Both the position numbers and the translations under genes were made by a program. 64,000 nt of DNA from [Eubacterium] yurii (GTDB taxonomy: Bacteria > Bacillota > Clostridia > Peptostreptococcales > Filifactoraceae): the NCBI GenBank assembly GCA_900167215.1, contig FUZS01000015.1:1-64000 (forward strand), read 5' to 3'. Each line of letters begins with the position of its first letter. Within the stretch, counting starts at the first letter, position 1. Below are positions 37,899 through 45,753 of the stretch, piece after piece. A model generated the notes under the pieces. It saw nothing but the letters and a program-made list of their open reading frames with translations, searched no databases and was not told the origin of the DNA.

Positions 37899-37939
37899 AA
37901 AAAGCCTATAAGATAGAAATTCTGTTTTATGGGCTTTTT
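37899..37939 (+). terminator. Terminator after lipoprotein 3
   Basis: An 18-bp stem with a few G-U pairs or mismatches (AAAAAGCCTATAAGATAG with CTGTTTTATGGGCTTTTT), 5-nt loop, T-tract included in the 3' arm. Confidence 0.85.
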
Positions 37940-37959
37940 ATATTAGAATAGTATATTAA

Positions 37960-38072
37960 TACTAATCACCATTTATAGTGCTAAGATTGTTATTTTAGTA
38001 AATTATTTTTTTACAGATTATCAATAATATTGTTGTAATAAAATTACAAGGCTTTTTGATAGGTTTTTAGTA
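37960..38072 (+). repeat. Family A MITE-like repeat
   Basis: 113 bp, TACTAATCACCATTTATAGT to GATAGGTTTTTAGTA, forward. It is a good reference copy for the family. Confidence 0.75.
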
Positions 38073-38164
38073 TAATATATTTTTTTGCAGTTTTTAATGG
38101 AAAATATTTCAATACGGCATCGATTACAAAAGAATATCGATTGCAAATTATTTAATTGTTAAAT

Positions 38165-38389
38165 CTCAACTTTCTCACTAAAAATTTTGCGATTTTAGTT
38201 GAAATTTAAGCGTTTGATGATTTTTTAATACATACTTGAAACACAATTTCCTAAATAATATTTATTGAAATTTGCATATCTATCAATAAAATGAAAATGT
38301 TGAAAAAACTATGTCAAATATAATATTATATTTTTAAAATATACTGAAATTTCAATGTATTTAATGAGCTTTCATGTGTAAAAGTTGAG
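38165..38389 (-). repeat. Family B MITE-like element, second copy
   Basis: 225 bp from CTCAACTTTCTCAC to AAAAGTTGAG. On the minus strand it aligns end to end with 15197-15424. As at the other locus a family A repeat lies just beside it. No clear target duplication remains here. Confidence 0.7.
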
Positions 38390-38503
38390 TTTATAAAAAT
38401 ATATAGTTTAAAGATTTGTATTGTAATTCTAAGCATTTAAGCGTGGTATGTACTAATTTGGTACTAAATATACATAAAATTTTTATAAATTTCTAAAATA
38501 ATG

Positions 38504-38532
38504 TTGACTTTTTTCTAAAACTGTACTATTAT
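38504..38532 (+). promoter_or_regulatory. Sigma-A promoter of the ACAD-Etf-rubredoxin gene
   Basis: TTGACT at 38504-38509, a 17-nt spacer, TATTAT at 38527-38532. It implies a leader of about 210 nt with no ORF; no known riboswitch was recognised in it. Confidence 0.6.
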
Positions 38533-38747
38533 AGTAGATATTGAAGTCGTTCGTTTTCCTGAACTGACAAAAATTTTTTACTATATTTTTTTCAAAAACT
38601 GCCGATACCTTTATAAAAGTGAAGTTGATTTTTAAAGTTCATATTTATTGTGACGACTTTGCTTGCAGGTATTAAAAAGGCTGTATATAAAATGTTTTTT
38701 TATTATTAAATTATACTTATTTTGTATAAAATCAAGGAGGGTAAAAA

Positions 38748-40688
38748 ATGTTGTATAAGACAACAGAGCAACACGAGGCTTTTCGTAAGAAAATTAGAGA
38801 ATTTGCTGAAAAAGAGGTAAAACCTATAACTTTTGAATTGGATCAAAATAATCAATTTCCTGATGAAATAGTAAAAAGAATGGGAGATGAACATCTTGGT
38901 ATAATGGGTATTCCTTATGGCAAGGAATATGGCGGTGCAGGACTTGATGTTATTTCTTATGCCATAGCTGTAGAAGAATTGTCAAGAGTTGACGGCGGTG
39001 TAGGTGTTATACTGTCTGCACATACTTCTCTTGGAGCTTATCCTATATCTGCCTTTGGTACTGAAGAGCAAAAGAAAAAATATCTTGTTCCTCTTGCAAA
39101 GGGTGAAAAAATAGGAGCGTTCGGACTTACTGAGCCGGAAGCAGGATCAGATGCAGGTGGTACACAGACTACTGCAGAATTGGACGGAGACTATTATATA
39201 TTAAACGGTGGAAAAATCTTTATTACAAATGCCGGAAAAGCTGATATCTATGTAGTTTTTGCTGTAACTACTCCTGGAATAGGTACAAAGGGTATAAGTG
39301 CCTTTATAGTGGAAAAAGGATGGGACGGTTTTAGTTTCAGTGATCACTATGACAAACTCGGAATCCGTTCATCTCAAACATGTGAATTGATATTCGACAA
39401 TGTTAAAGTTCCTAAGGAAAACCTACTTGGAAAAGAAGGTCAAGGATTTAGAATAGCGATGCAAACTCTTGACGGAGGTAGAATAGGTATAGCTTCTCAA
39501 GCTCTCGGTATAGCTCAAGGTGCTTATGAATCAGCACTTAACTATGCAAAACAAAGAGTACAGTTCGGCAAGCCTATAGCCTTCCAACAAGCTATAGAGT
39601 TCAAATTTGCTGATATGGCTACTAAACTTAGAGCAGCAAGATTGTTGATTTACTCAGCAGCAGATTTGAAAGAAGCTCATGAAGATTACTCTATGGAAGC
39701 TGCGATGGCGAAAAAATACGCTTCTGATATAGCTCTTGAGGTATGTAATGATGCACTTCAAATATACGGCGGAAGCGGATATATGAAGGGTATGGACGTA
39801 GAAAGATTCTATCGTGATGCTAAGATAACTACAATATACGAGGGAACAAACGAAATAATGAGAGTAGTAATAGCTTCTCATATAGTAGGAAGACCTCCAA
39901 AATCAAATAAAAAATCTGCAGCAGCTGTTGTGGAAGGTGCTAAAAAATCTGTTACAGGAGACAGAAAACACGTAATATTTAAAGAGGGTACTGCAAAGGA
40001 ACAAGTAGATGCTCTTGTTGCAGCACTTAAAAAAGACGGATACGACTTTACAGTCGGTATTCCTATAGATACTCCTATCCAATTATCTGAAAGAGTAGTA
40101 TCTGCAGGTAAGGGTATAGGCGATAAGAAAAATATGAAACTTATTGAAAATCTTGCCAAAAATGTAGGAGCTTCAGTAGGTTCATCAAGACCGGTTGCTG
40201 AAACATTGAAATATGTTCCTCTTAACAGATATGTAGGTATGTCGGGACAAACATTTAAGGGTAATCTATATATAGCCTGCGGTATATCAGGAGCAAGCCA
40301 ACATCTTAAAGGAATAAAAAATGCTACAACTATAGTTGCGATAAATAAAAATGCAAATGCTCCTATATTTAAAAACTGCGACTACGGTATAGTGGGAGAT
40401 CTAACTGAAATATTGCCATTATTGACAGAAGCATTGGATACAGGAAAGAAAAAAGAAGCTCCTCCTATGAAGAAGATGAAACGTTCAAAACCTGAAAAAC
40501 TTGCTCCAAGCTACAAATTGTACGTGTGCAACGGTTGTGGATACGAATACAACCCTACTATTGGAGACAGTGAAGGTGAAATAATGCCGGGAACAGACTT
40601 TAAGAATATACCTGACGAATGGACTTGCCCACAATGCGGTGAAGAAAAAGAAGGTTTCATAGAACTGGAATTCCCGTATGCAAATTAG
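38748..40688 (+). CDS. Acyl-CoA dehydrogenase - EtfA FAD-domain - rubredoxin fusion protein
   Basis: 646 residues in three parts. Residues 1-385 are a complete short-chain-type acyl-CoA dehydrogenase: G-L-T-E-P-E-A-G-S-D, F-I-T-N-A, and catalytic Glu in I-Y-E-G-T-N-E-I. Residues about 400-585 match only the C-terminal FAD domain of EtfA: V-G-S-S-R-P, M-S-G-Q-T, A-C-G-I-S-G-A-S-Q-H and A-I-N-K-N-A-N-A-P-I-F. After a Lys/Pro linker, residues 588-646 are a rubredoxin with Cys594/597 and Cys627/630 (C-N-G-C-G-Y, C-P-Q-C-G). The chain could pass electrons from an acyl-CoA via two FADs to the iron centre. EtfA domain I and any EtfB are missing. The partner next door is a flavodiiron protein 63 bp away. 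AAGGAGGG precedes the ATG. Confidence 0.93.
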   Translation: MLYKTTEQHEAFRKKIREFAEKEVKPITFELDQNNQFPDEIVKRMGDEHLGIMGIPYGKEYGGAGLDVISYAIAVEELSRVDGGVGVILSAHTSLGAYPISAFGTEEQKKKYLVPLAKGEKIGAFGLTEPEAGSDAGGTQTTAELDGDYYILNGGKIFITNAGKADIYVVFAVTTPGIGTKGISAFIVEKGWDGFSFSDHYDKLGIRSSQTCELIFDNVKVPKENLLGKEGQGFRIAMQTLDGGRIGIASQALGIAQGAYESALNYAKQRVQFGKPIAFQQAIEFKFADMATKLRAARLLIYSAADLKEAHEDYSMEAAMAKKYASDIALEVCNDALQIYGGSGYMKGMDVERFYRDAKITTIYEGTNEIMRVVIASHIVGRPPKSNKKSAAAVVEGAKKSVTGDRKHVIFKEGTAKEQVDALVAALKKDGYDFTVGIPIDTPIQLSERVVSAGKGIGDKKNMKLIENLAKNVGASVGSSRPVAETLKYVPLNRYVGMSGQTFKGNLYIACGISGASQHLKGIKNATTIVAINKNANAPIFKNCDYGIVGDLTEILPLLTEALDTGKKKEAPPMKKMKRSKPEKLAPSYKLYVCNGCGYEYNPTIGDSEGEIMPGTDFKNIPDEWTCPQCGEEKEGFIELEFPYAN

Positions 40689-40751
40689 ATTGAAGATTTG
40701 ATATATCGCTGTAAGAAAAATATATATTTGAGAAAAATCAGGAGGAATACA

Positions 40752-41969
40752 ATGTTTTGCGTAAGAAATGTAACACCCGACTTATATTGGGTAGGTGGCA
40801 ATGATCACAGATTGGCACTTTTTGAAAATATTCACCCTCTTACAAAAGGGGTATCATATAACTCATTCTTGTTACTTGATGAAAAGACAGTGCTTTTCGA
40901 TACTGTAGACTGGGCGGTAGCAAGAGAATTTATCCAAAATATACAAAGTGTACTAAACGGTAGAGAGCTGGATTATATGGTAATCAACCACATGGAGCCT
41001 GACCATTGCAGTGCTATAGAAGATTTACTAAGAATATATCCAAGCTGTAAGATAATATCTACAGAAAAATCATTTATGTTTATGCGTCAATTCAATTACA
41101 ATGTTGAAGGTAGAGAAATACAGGTAAAAGAAGGCGACAAATTCAAATTTGGAAAACACGAAGTACAATTTATAGAAGCACCTATGGTTCATTGGCCTGA
41201 AGCAATGGTTACTTTTGACTTGACTGATGGAGTATTATTCTCAGCAGATGCCTTCGGTTCATTCATTGCCTTGGATGGAAAACTTTTCAATGACGAAGTA
41301 AACTTTGACAGAGATTGGCTTGATGAAGCAAGAAGATATTATACAAATATAGTTGGAAAATATGGACAATTTGTTCAAGCTCTATTTAAAAAGGTAGCAC
41401 CTTTGTTGCCAAATGTTAAGTATATCTGTCCTCTTCACGGTCTTGTTTGGAGAAACAACTTTGACTATATCTTAGACAAGTACCAAAAATGGTCAACATA
41501 TGTACCGGAAGAAAAGGGTGTATTGATTGCTTATGCTTCAATGTACGGCAATACTGAGTACACTGCTCAAGCATTGGCATCGAAACTATGCGATAGAGGC
41601 GTAACTAACGTTCATCTATATGACGTATCAAATACAGACGTGTCTTATCTAATATCGGATGCTTTCAAATTAAGCCACATGGTGCTTGCGTCAGTAACTT
41701 ACAACTTGGGAATCTATCCTAAGATGCTTAACTTCTTGCATGATATGAAGGCACTTAACGTACAAAACAGAAAGGTAGCAGTTATAGAAAACGGCTCATG
41801 GGCTCCTACATCAGGACAATTGATAGCTGATTTCTTAGATGAAGAAATGAAGATGATGAATATGATAGACCCTGCTGTTACTATAAACTCTGCTATTAAA
41901 AATGACAAGGAAAGTGATTTGGACGAACTTGCTGATGCAATAGCTGAATCAATAAATAAGACTAAATAG
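40752..41969 (+). CDS. fprA: Flavodiiron protein (FprA, A-type flavoprotein; O2/NO reductase)
   Basis: 405 residues from the ATG at 40752 (AGGAGGA just upstream; an earlier in-frame ATG at 40698 lacks a site). The metallo-beta-lactamase-like domain has all diiron ligands: H80-x-E82-x-D84-H85, H147 (V-H-W-P-E), D166 (S-A-D-A-F) and H229 (P-L-H-G). From about residue 258 a flavodoxin domain with A-S-M-Y-G-N-T-E binds FMN. Such proteins reduce O2 to water (some reduce NO), taking electrons from rubredoxin. The upstream gene supplies a fused rubredoxin, so a direct relay is likely. No NADH:rubredoxin reductase is nearby. A terminator follows. Confidence 0.95.
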   Translation: MFCVRNVTPDLYWVGGNDHRLALFENIHPLTKGVSYNSFLLLDEKTVLFDTVDWAVAREFIQNIQSVLNGRELDYMVINHMEPDHCSAIEDLLRIYPSCKIISTEKSFMFMRQFNYNVEGREIQVKEGDKFKFGKHEVQFIEAPMVHWPEAMVTFDLTDGVLFSADAFGSFIALDGKLFNDEVNFDRDWLDEARRYYTNIVGKYGQFVQALFKKVAPLLPNVKYICPLHGLVWRNNFDYILDKYQKWSTYVPEEKGVLIAYASMYGNTEYTAQALASKLCDRGVTNVHLYDVSNTDVSYLISDAFKLSHMVLASVTYNLGIYPKMLNFLHDMKALNVQNRKVAVIENGSWAPTSGQLIADFLDEEMKMMNMIDPAVTINSAIKNDKESDLDELADAIAESINKTK

Positions 41970-41992
41970 TTTAAAAAAATAATTAGCATAAA

Positions 41993-42039
41993 AAAACAAG
42001 GATTCTCAATGATAAGATTTGGAGTCCTTGTTTTATTTT
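41993..42039 (+). terminator. Terminator after fprA
   Basis: AAAACAAGGATTCT pairs with GGAGTCCTTGTTTT (14 bp, two G-U or mismatch positions), 14-nt loop, T-rich tail. Confidence 0.85.
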
Positions 42040-42158
42040 GCCAAAAATAATATTAAGTGTATTAAAAGTATTTAATACTATTGTCTACTTAAACTATTGA
42101 TAATCTCTATTTTAAAAAAATTAATAAAATATTATGAATTTTGAAAGATACTTTTAAA

Positions 42159-42187
42159 TTGAAGTAAAATAAAGTCTGTGGTATAAT
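42159..42187 (+). promoter_or_regulatory. Sigma-A promoter of the recombinase gene
   Basis: TTGAAG, 17-nt spacer, TATAAT (42182-42187), 34 bp before the ATG. Upstream at 42076 lies a diverged family C repeat end (TACTATTGTCTACTTAAAC). Confidence 0.6.
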
Positions 42188-42221
42188 CATGAAATAACAT
42201 AAAAATAGCGGGGCGGTATTA

Positions 42222-43211
42222 ATGGAAATCAAAAGTTTGATTGAAAAAATTGAAAATGACTATGATGATGAGGAAGTAGCGTATATAAAAAGTTTTTTAG
42301 AGGCTCTTGTTTCATCAGGTAAGAGCAAAAATACGGTTTTTTCATATTTTAGAGATTTAAAGGTATTTTTTGATTTTAAAAAATCAAATCCGCTCTTAAA
42401 AAAATATAAGCTGGAGAAATTAAAACCTATAAATATTACTATGTATTATTCCTACTTGGTTGCAGATAAACAAAACTCCGCTGTATCAATAAAGAGAAAA
42501 AAATATGTACTCAAACTTTTTTTAGAATATCTCTTTGAGATGGAAATTTTGAAAAAAATTCCTATTCCTAAAGAGAGTGTTATAAAATCCAAGATAAAAA
42601 GTAATTCTAAAATGCCTACCTACCTTGAGATAGAGGAGATACAAAAAATCAATCAGTCAATTAGAGATTTGTATGAGGATGAATTTATAAGGTCAAGGAA
42701 TTTTTTCATAATCAATCTTTTTTTGCATACCGGATTGAGAATATCAGAGTTGGTATCCCTTGATATGAAAGATATGGAAAAAACAAAAAAGACAGACTAT
42801 CTGACTGTTGTAGGAAAGGGAAATAAAGAGAGAATAATACCTATTAATGTTGATGAACTAAGCAAGGAACTTGGTGATGAAGACAATCTTATAAAGGCTT
42901 ATTTGGATGATAGAAAATCCGTCAAATCAAAAACAGATGCCCTTTTTATATCAAAAAAAGGAGGTAGGCTTACTCAGAGATATATCCAAATGGAACTGAA
43001 AAAAATTATAGCCTACTCAAATATTGATAAGACTATAACACCTCATAAACTGCGACACACCTTTGCTACGCATTTTTTAAAAAACGGAGCAAATTTAAGA
43101 ATAGTGCAAGAGATACTCGGACACAGCTCTATATCTACTACTCAAATATACACTCACTCTGACAAGCAAGATTTGGTAAATGCTATGAAGAAAAGCAATA
43201 TAAAGTATTAA
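42222..43211 (+). CDS. Tyrosine recombinase (XerC/XerD type)
   Basis: 329 residues: an N-terminal SAM-like core-binding domain (about 20-115) and a C-terminal catalytic domain. The catalytic residues are all present: R173 (T-G-L-R-I-S-E-L), K199 (V-G-K-G-N-K-E-R), H275-x-x-R278 (H-K-L-R-H-T-F), H301 (L-G-H-S-S) and Tyr310. Length and motifs match XerC/XerD, which resolve chromosome dimers at dif. The tag could also fit a stand-alone integrase, but no attachment sites, cargo or neighbouring phage genes support mobility. The N-terminus is longer than that of Bacillus XerC by about 25 residues. Confidence 0.88.
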   Translation: MEIKSLIEKIENDYDDEEVAYIKSFLEALVSSGKSKNTVFSYFRDLKVFFDFKKSNPLLKKYKLEKLKPINITMYYSYLVADKQNSAVSIKRKKYVLKLFLEYLFEMEILKKIPIPKESVIKSKIKSNSKMPTYLEIEEIQKINQSIRDLYEDEFIRSRNFFIINLFLHTGLRISELVSLDMKDMEKTKKTDYLTVVGKGNKERIIPINVDELSKELGDEDNLIKAYLDDRKSVKSKTDALFISKKGGRLTQRYIQMELKKIIAYSNIDKTITPHKLRHTFATHFLKNGANLRIVQEILGHSSISTTQIYTHSDKQDLVNAMKKSNIKY

Positions 43212-43302
43212 AATACTATGTTAAAAAATGAGGTTTTAAAATATTAAAGTGTGATTAGGTTGTATATAGTTTAAGTAAATTTAAATTTTAGGAGATAGAA
43301 TA

Positions 43303-43758
43303 ATGTCATATAAGGATAATTTAATTGAAAAAATTGCAACTGCAAATTCTTTTGAACTTGTAGCATTGTTGTATCAGGCTCTTATAGATGAAGTTGAAGA
43401 ACTCAAAATAGCCATAAGAGATGAAAATAAGAGTGATATGGATGCAAGGACGGATAAGGTAAGGGATATACTTGCGCACTTGATTGCGACTTTAGGTGAG
43501 GAGAATACCGAGTTTAAGGAAAAAAGTATAGAACTCTATCTTTACATCAACGAAACGGTAGGAGAGTGTTATATAGATAAGAAAACTGAAAAGTTGGATG
43601 ATGTGATAAAGGTTTTTGTTAAACTCAGAGATGCATGGACAGCAGCGTCAGGCAATGTATTTGAAAAGAAGAATAATCCAAATATTTCCAACGCTGTGAC
43701 TTACGGTAAAAAAGATGTAAATATAAGTGGAAGTATGAATGACTTTGGAAAGATTTGA
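43303..43758 (+). CDS. fliS: FliS-like flagellin export chaperone
   Basis: 151 residues, mainly helical. It opens with N-S-F-E-L-V-A-L-L-Y-Q-A-L-I-D, then a long helix, L-I-A-T-L-G near 65, I-E-L-Y-L-Y-I-N and the closing V-K-L-R-D-A-W-T-A-A, which are the FliS landmarks. FliS binds the C-terminus of flagellin in the cytosol and prevents early polymerisation. The last 35 residues form a polar tail not usual in FliS. No other flagellar gene is in the window. It overlaps nothing, but the next ORF begins 16 bp later, so the two are probably cotranscribed. Confidence 0.75.
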   Translation: MSYKDNLIEKIATANSFELVALLYQALIDEVEELKIAIRDENKSDMDARTDKVRDILAHLIATLGEENTEFKEKSIELYLYINETVGECYIDKKTEKLDDVIKVFVKLRDAWTAASGNVFEKKNNPNISNAVTYGKKDVNISGSMNDFGKI

Positions 43759-43774
43759 TAAAGAAGGTGTTTTT

Positions 43775-44005
43775 ATGGCAAAAAAAAGCGGATTGATAAA
43801 AAAGATAATAGGAGGGGTTTTGATTTTCATAGGTATCTTAGGCTGTATCTTACCTGTATTGCCCGGTTTTGTCTTTATAATCTTAGGTTTTTCTTTTATT
43901 AATGAAAAATTTGCCATAAGGCTCAAAAGATGCAATGAGAGATACAAACTTCACAAGAGTAAGAGAAAATTTATAGAAGAGATGATTGGAAGACGAATTT
44001 TTTAA
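43775..44005 (+). CDS. Small PGPGW-like membrane protein
   Basis: 76 residues from the ATG at 43775 (GAAGGTG upstream); an ATG at 43739 would overlap fliS and add a hydrophilic leader, so I rejected it. It has a basic N-terminus, two adjoining membrane helices with L-I-F-I-G-I-L-G-C-I-L-P-V-L-P-G-F-V-F-I-I-L-G between residues 14 and 40, and a basic tail. The P-x-L-P-G-F core is that of the small PGPGW/DUF454-like family of unknown function. Confidence 0.7.
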   Translation: MAKKSGLIKKIIGGVLIFIGILGCILPVLPGFVFIILGFSFINEKFAIRLKRCNERYKLHKSKRKFIEEMIGRRIF

Positions 44006-44170
44006 GCCTTATACGATTTTGACTTATAAGAATTTAAGTTGAAACTGACATTAAAAATATGATGGAATTTGGTTTAAAATATTTTAAAATGTGAATATAT
44101 TATTAAGACTTTCATGCCTCATGCCATGAAATGATTTATAAGTGTTATGAGTTAAACGGAGGATTTAATT

Positions 44171-44878
44171 ATGTATGGATTTGGAGGATATTATTTTGAT
44201 TGGACTTTTATTTTTGTCTTAATCGGAATAATTATTTCATCAATAGCAAGTTCAAGGGTAAATACCACTTTTAAAAGATATTCACGTATAGTATCTTCTT
44301 CAAGACTTACAGGAGCTGAAACTGCAAGGAAGATTCTTGATGCTAATGGGCTTTCGCATATTAGAATAAAACCTGTAGGCGGATCACTTACAGACCACTA
44401 TGATCCGAGAGAAAAGAGTATTTCACTTTCAGAACCTGTAATGAATTCAAATTCGATTTCAGCAGTTTCTGTAGCTGCTCATGAATGTGGACATGCCATT
44501 CAGGATTTAGAGGCTTACCAACCTTATTTGATGAGATCTGCAATAGTTCCGGGAGTAAATTTTGCTAATAGCATTTCAATTCCGATTATTATGGTGGGTT
44601 TTTTCATATCAACATTAAGACCGCTTGTGCCTATAGGGATATTGCTATTTTCTTCTACATTATTGTTTCAGTTGGTAACATTACCTGTGGAGTTTGATGC
44701 ATCAAATAGAGCCTTTGATTTGTTGGAAGACCAAAGAATATTGTCAAGAGAAGAGGTAACATCATCTAAAAAGGTGTTAAATGCGGCAGCACTTACTTAT
44801 GTAGCGGCAGCACTATCTACAGTCTTAACTATACTTAGATTTGTAGTATTATACAATGATAGCAGAAGTAGAGATTAG
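44171..44878 (+). CDS. Membrane zinc metallopeptidase, YugP family
   Basis: 235 residues. N-terminal helix about 5-22; the zinc motif H104-E-C-G-H108 lies in A-A-H-E-C-G-H-A-I-Q and is preceded by the G-A-E-T-A-R-K-I-L-D block; further helices at about 135-160, 165-185 and 205-228. P-V-E-F-D-A-S-N-R-A-F (about 177) carries the third zinc ligand region (E/D) seen in the Zn_peptidase_2 (YugP) family. An integral membrane endopeptidase of unknown substrate. ACGGAGGA precedes the ATG. A clear terminator follows, making it a single-gene unit. Confidence 0.9.
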   Translation: MYGFGGYYFDWTFIFVLIGIIISSIASSRVNTTFKRYSRIVSSSRLTGAETARKILDANGLSHIRIKPVGGSLTDHYDPREKSISLSEPVMNSNSISAVSVAAHECGHAIQDLEAYQPYLMRSAIVPGVNFANSISIPIIMVGFFISTLRPLVPIGILLFSSTLLFQLVTLPVEFDASNRAFDLLEDQRILSREEVTSSKKVLNAAALTYVAAALSTVLTILRFVVLYNDSRSRD

Positions 44879-44891
44879 TTTTTGTGATTTT

Positions 44892-44920
44892 GCAGAGTTA
44901 TTATAGACTCTGCTTTTTTT
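44892..44920 (+). terminator. Terminator after the YugP-like gene
   Basis: 7-bp perfect stem GCAGAGT/ACTCTGC, 8-nt loop, seven T residues. Confidence 0.88.
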
Positions 44921-45138
44921 AAAAAAATTTATATAGAATAATTATAAATATTGCTTATTTTTATAGAAATATTGTAAAAAAAATGATATAATGACGAAAA
45001 GTGAAAAAAATAAGCTTTTTACTAAAAAATTGCATGTGCTGTCAAAATTAAGAGCTATTGCTAATATTTATAAATTATTGTAAAAGAAAAATTTTTTTAT
45101 ATATAAAACTTTGATATAGATTCGGAAAGGTGTAATAC

Positions 45139-45657
45139 ATGAATGTTTCCAACACATTGATATCTCAGGAGGAAATAGAAACTAAAGTTATTGAGCTTGC
45201 AAAAAAAATAGAAATGGATTATAAAAATCAGGAAGTATTGATAGTAGGCGTTTTAAAGGGAGCCTTTGTATTTGTTTCAGATTTGGTTAGAAATATTAAT
45301 CTTGATCTTTCATTGGACTTTATAGCAGTATCAAGCTACGGTATGTCTACTGAAAGTAGTGGCGTTGTAAAGATTAACAAAGATATAGAAATGGATTTAA
45401 CAGGGAAAAATGTCATTATAGTTGAAGATATAATAGATACAGGATTGACATTGAAGTATATTAAAGAATATCTTTCTGGGAAAAATGCTAAGAGTGTACG
45501 CATTTGTACTTTGTTAGATAAGCCTTCAAGGAGAAAATGCAATGTCGATGTGGATTATGTAGGCTTTGAAATAGAGGATTTATTTATTGTAGGCTATGGT
45601 ATAGACTGTAAGGAAAAATACAGAAATCTACCGTATATTGCTTATGTGCAGGAGTAG
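45139..45657 (+). CDS. hpt: Hypoxanthine (guanine) phosphoribosyltransferase
   Basis: 172 residues, usual length. It converts hypoxanthine or guanine plus PRPP to IMP or GMP in purine salvage. The PRPP-binding motif V-I-I-V-E-D-I-I-D-T-G-L-T lies near residue 100. The flexible loop S-S-Y-G-M-S-T, the G-V-L-K-G-A-F pyrophosphate loop and the base-binding end V-G-F-E-I-E-D-L-F-I-V-G-Y-G-I-D are intact. AAAGGTG is upstream. It is separate from tilS/ftsH, its frequent neighbours in Bacilli. No purine riboswitch was recognised in the leader. Confidence 0.96.
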   Translation: MNVSNTLISQEEIETKVIELAKKIEMDYKNQEVLIVGVLKGAFVFVSDLVRNINLDLSLDFIAVSSYGMSTESSGVVKINKDIEMDLTGKNVIIVEDIIDTGLTLKYIKEYLSGKNAKSVRICTLLDKPSRRKCNVDVDYVGFEIEDLFIVGYGIDCKEKYRNLPYIAYVQE

Positions 45658-45753
45658 ATTTGCCATATAAAATTTTATTTGTTATAATATTTATGAGAAA
45701 ATTCAAATAGAGAATTATTTGTTTTTATTGACTTTATGTAAGGTAGGTGTGTC

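Noticed and set aside
38533-38747. Riboswitch in the 210-nt leader of the ACAD fusion
   Set aside because: No conserved core of a known riboswitch class and no terminator-antiterminator pair could be drawn.
42222-43211. Tyrosine recombinase as evidence of an integrated phage or genomic island
   Set aside because: No attachment repeats, tRNA, phage genes or changed codon use around it; it looks like a chromosomal XerC/D type.
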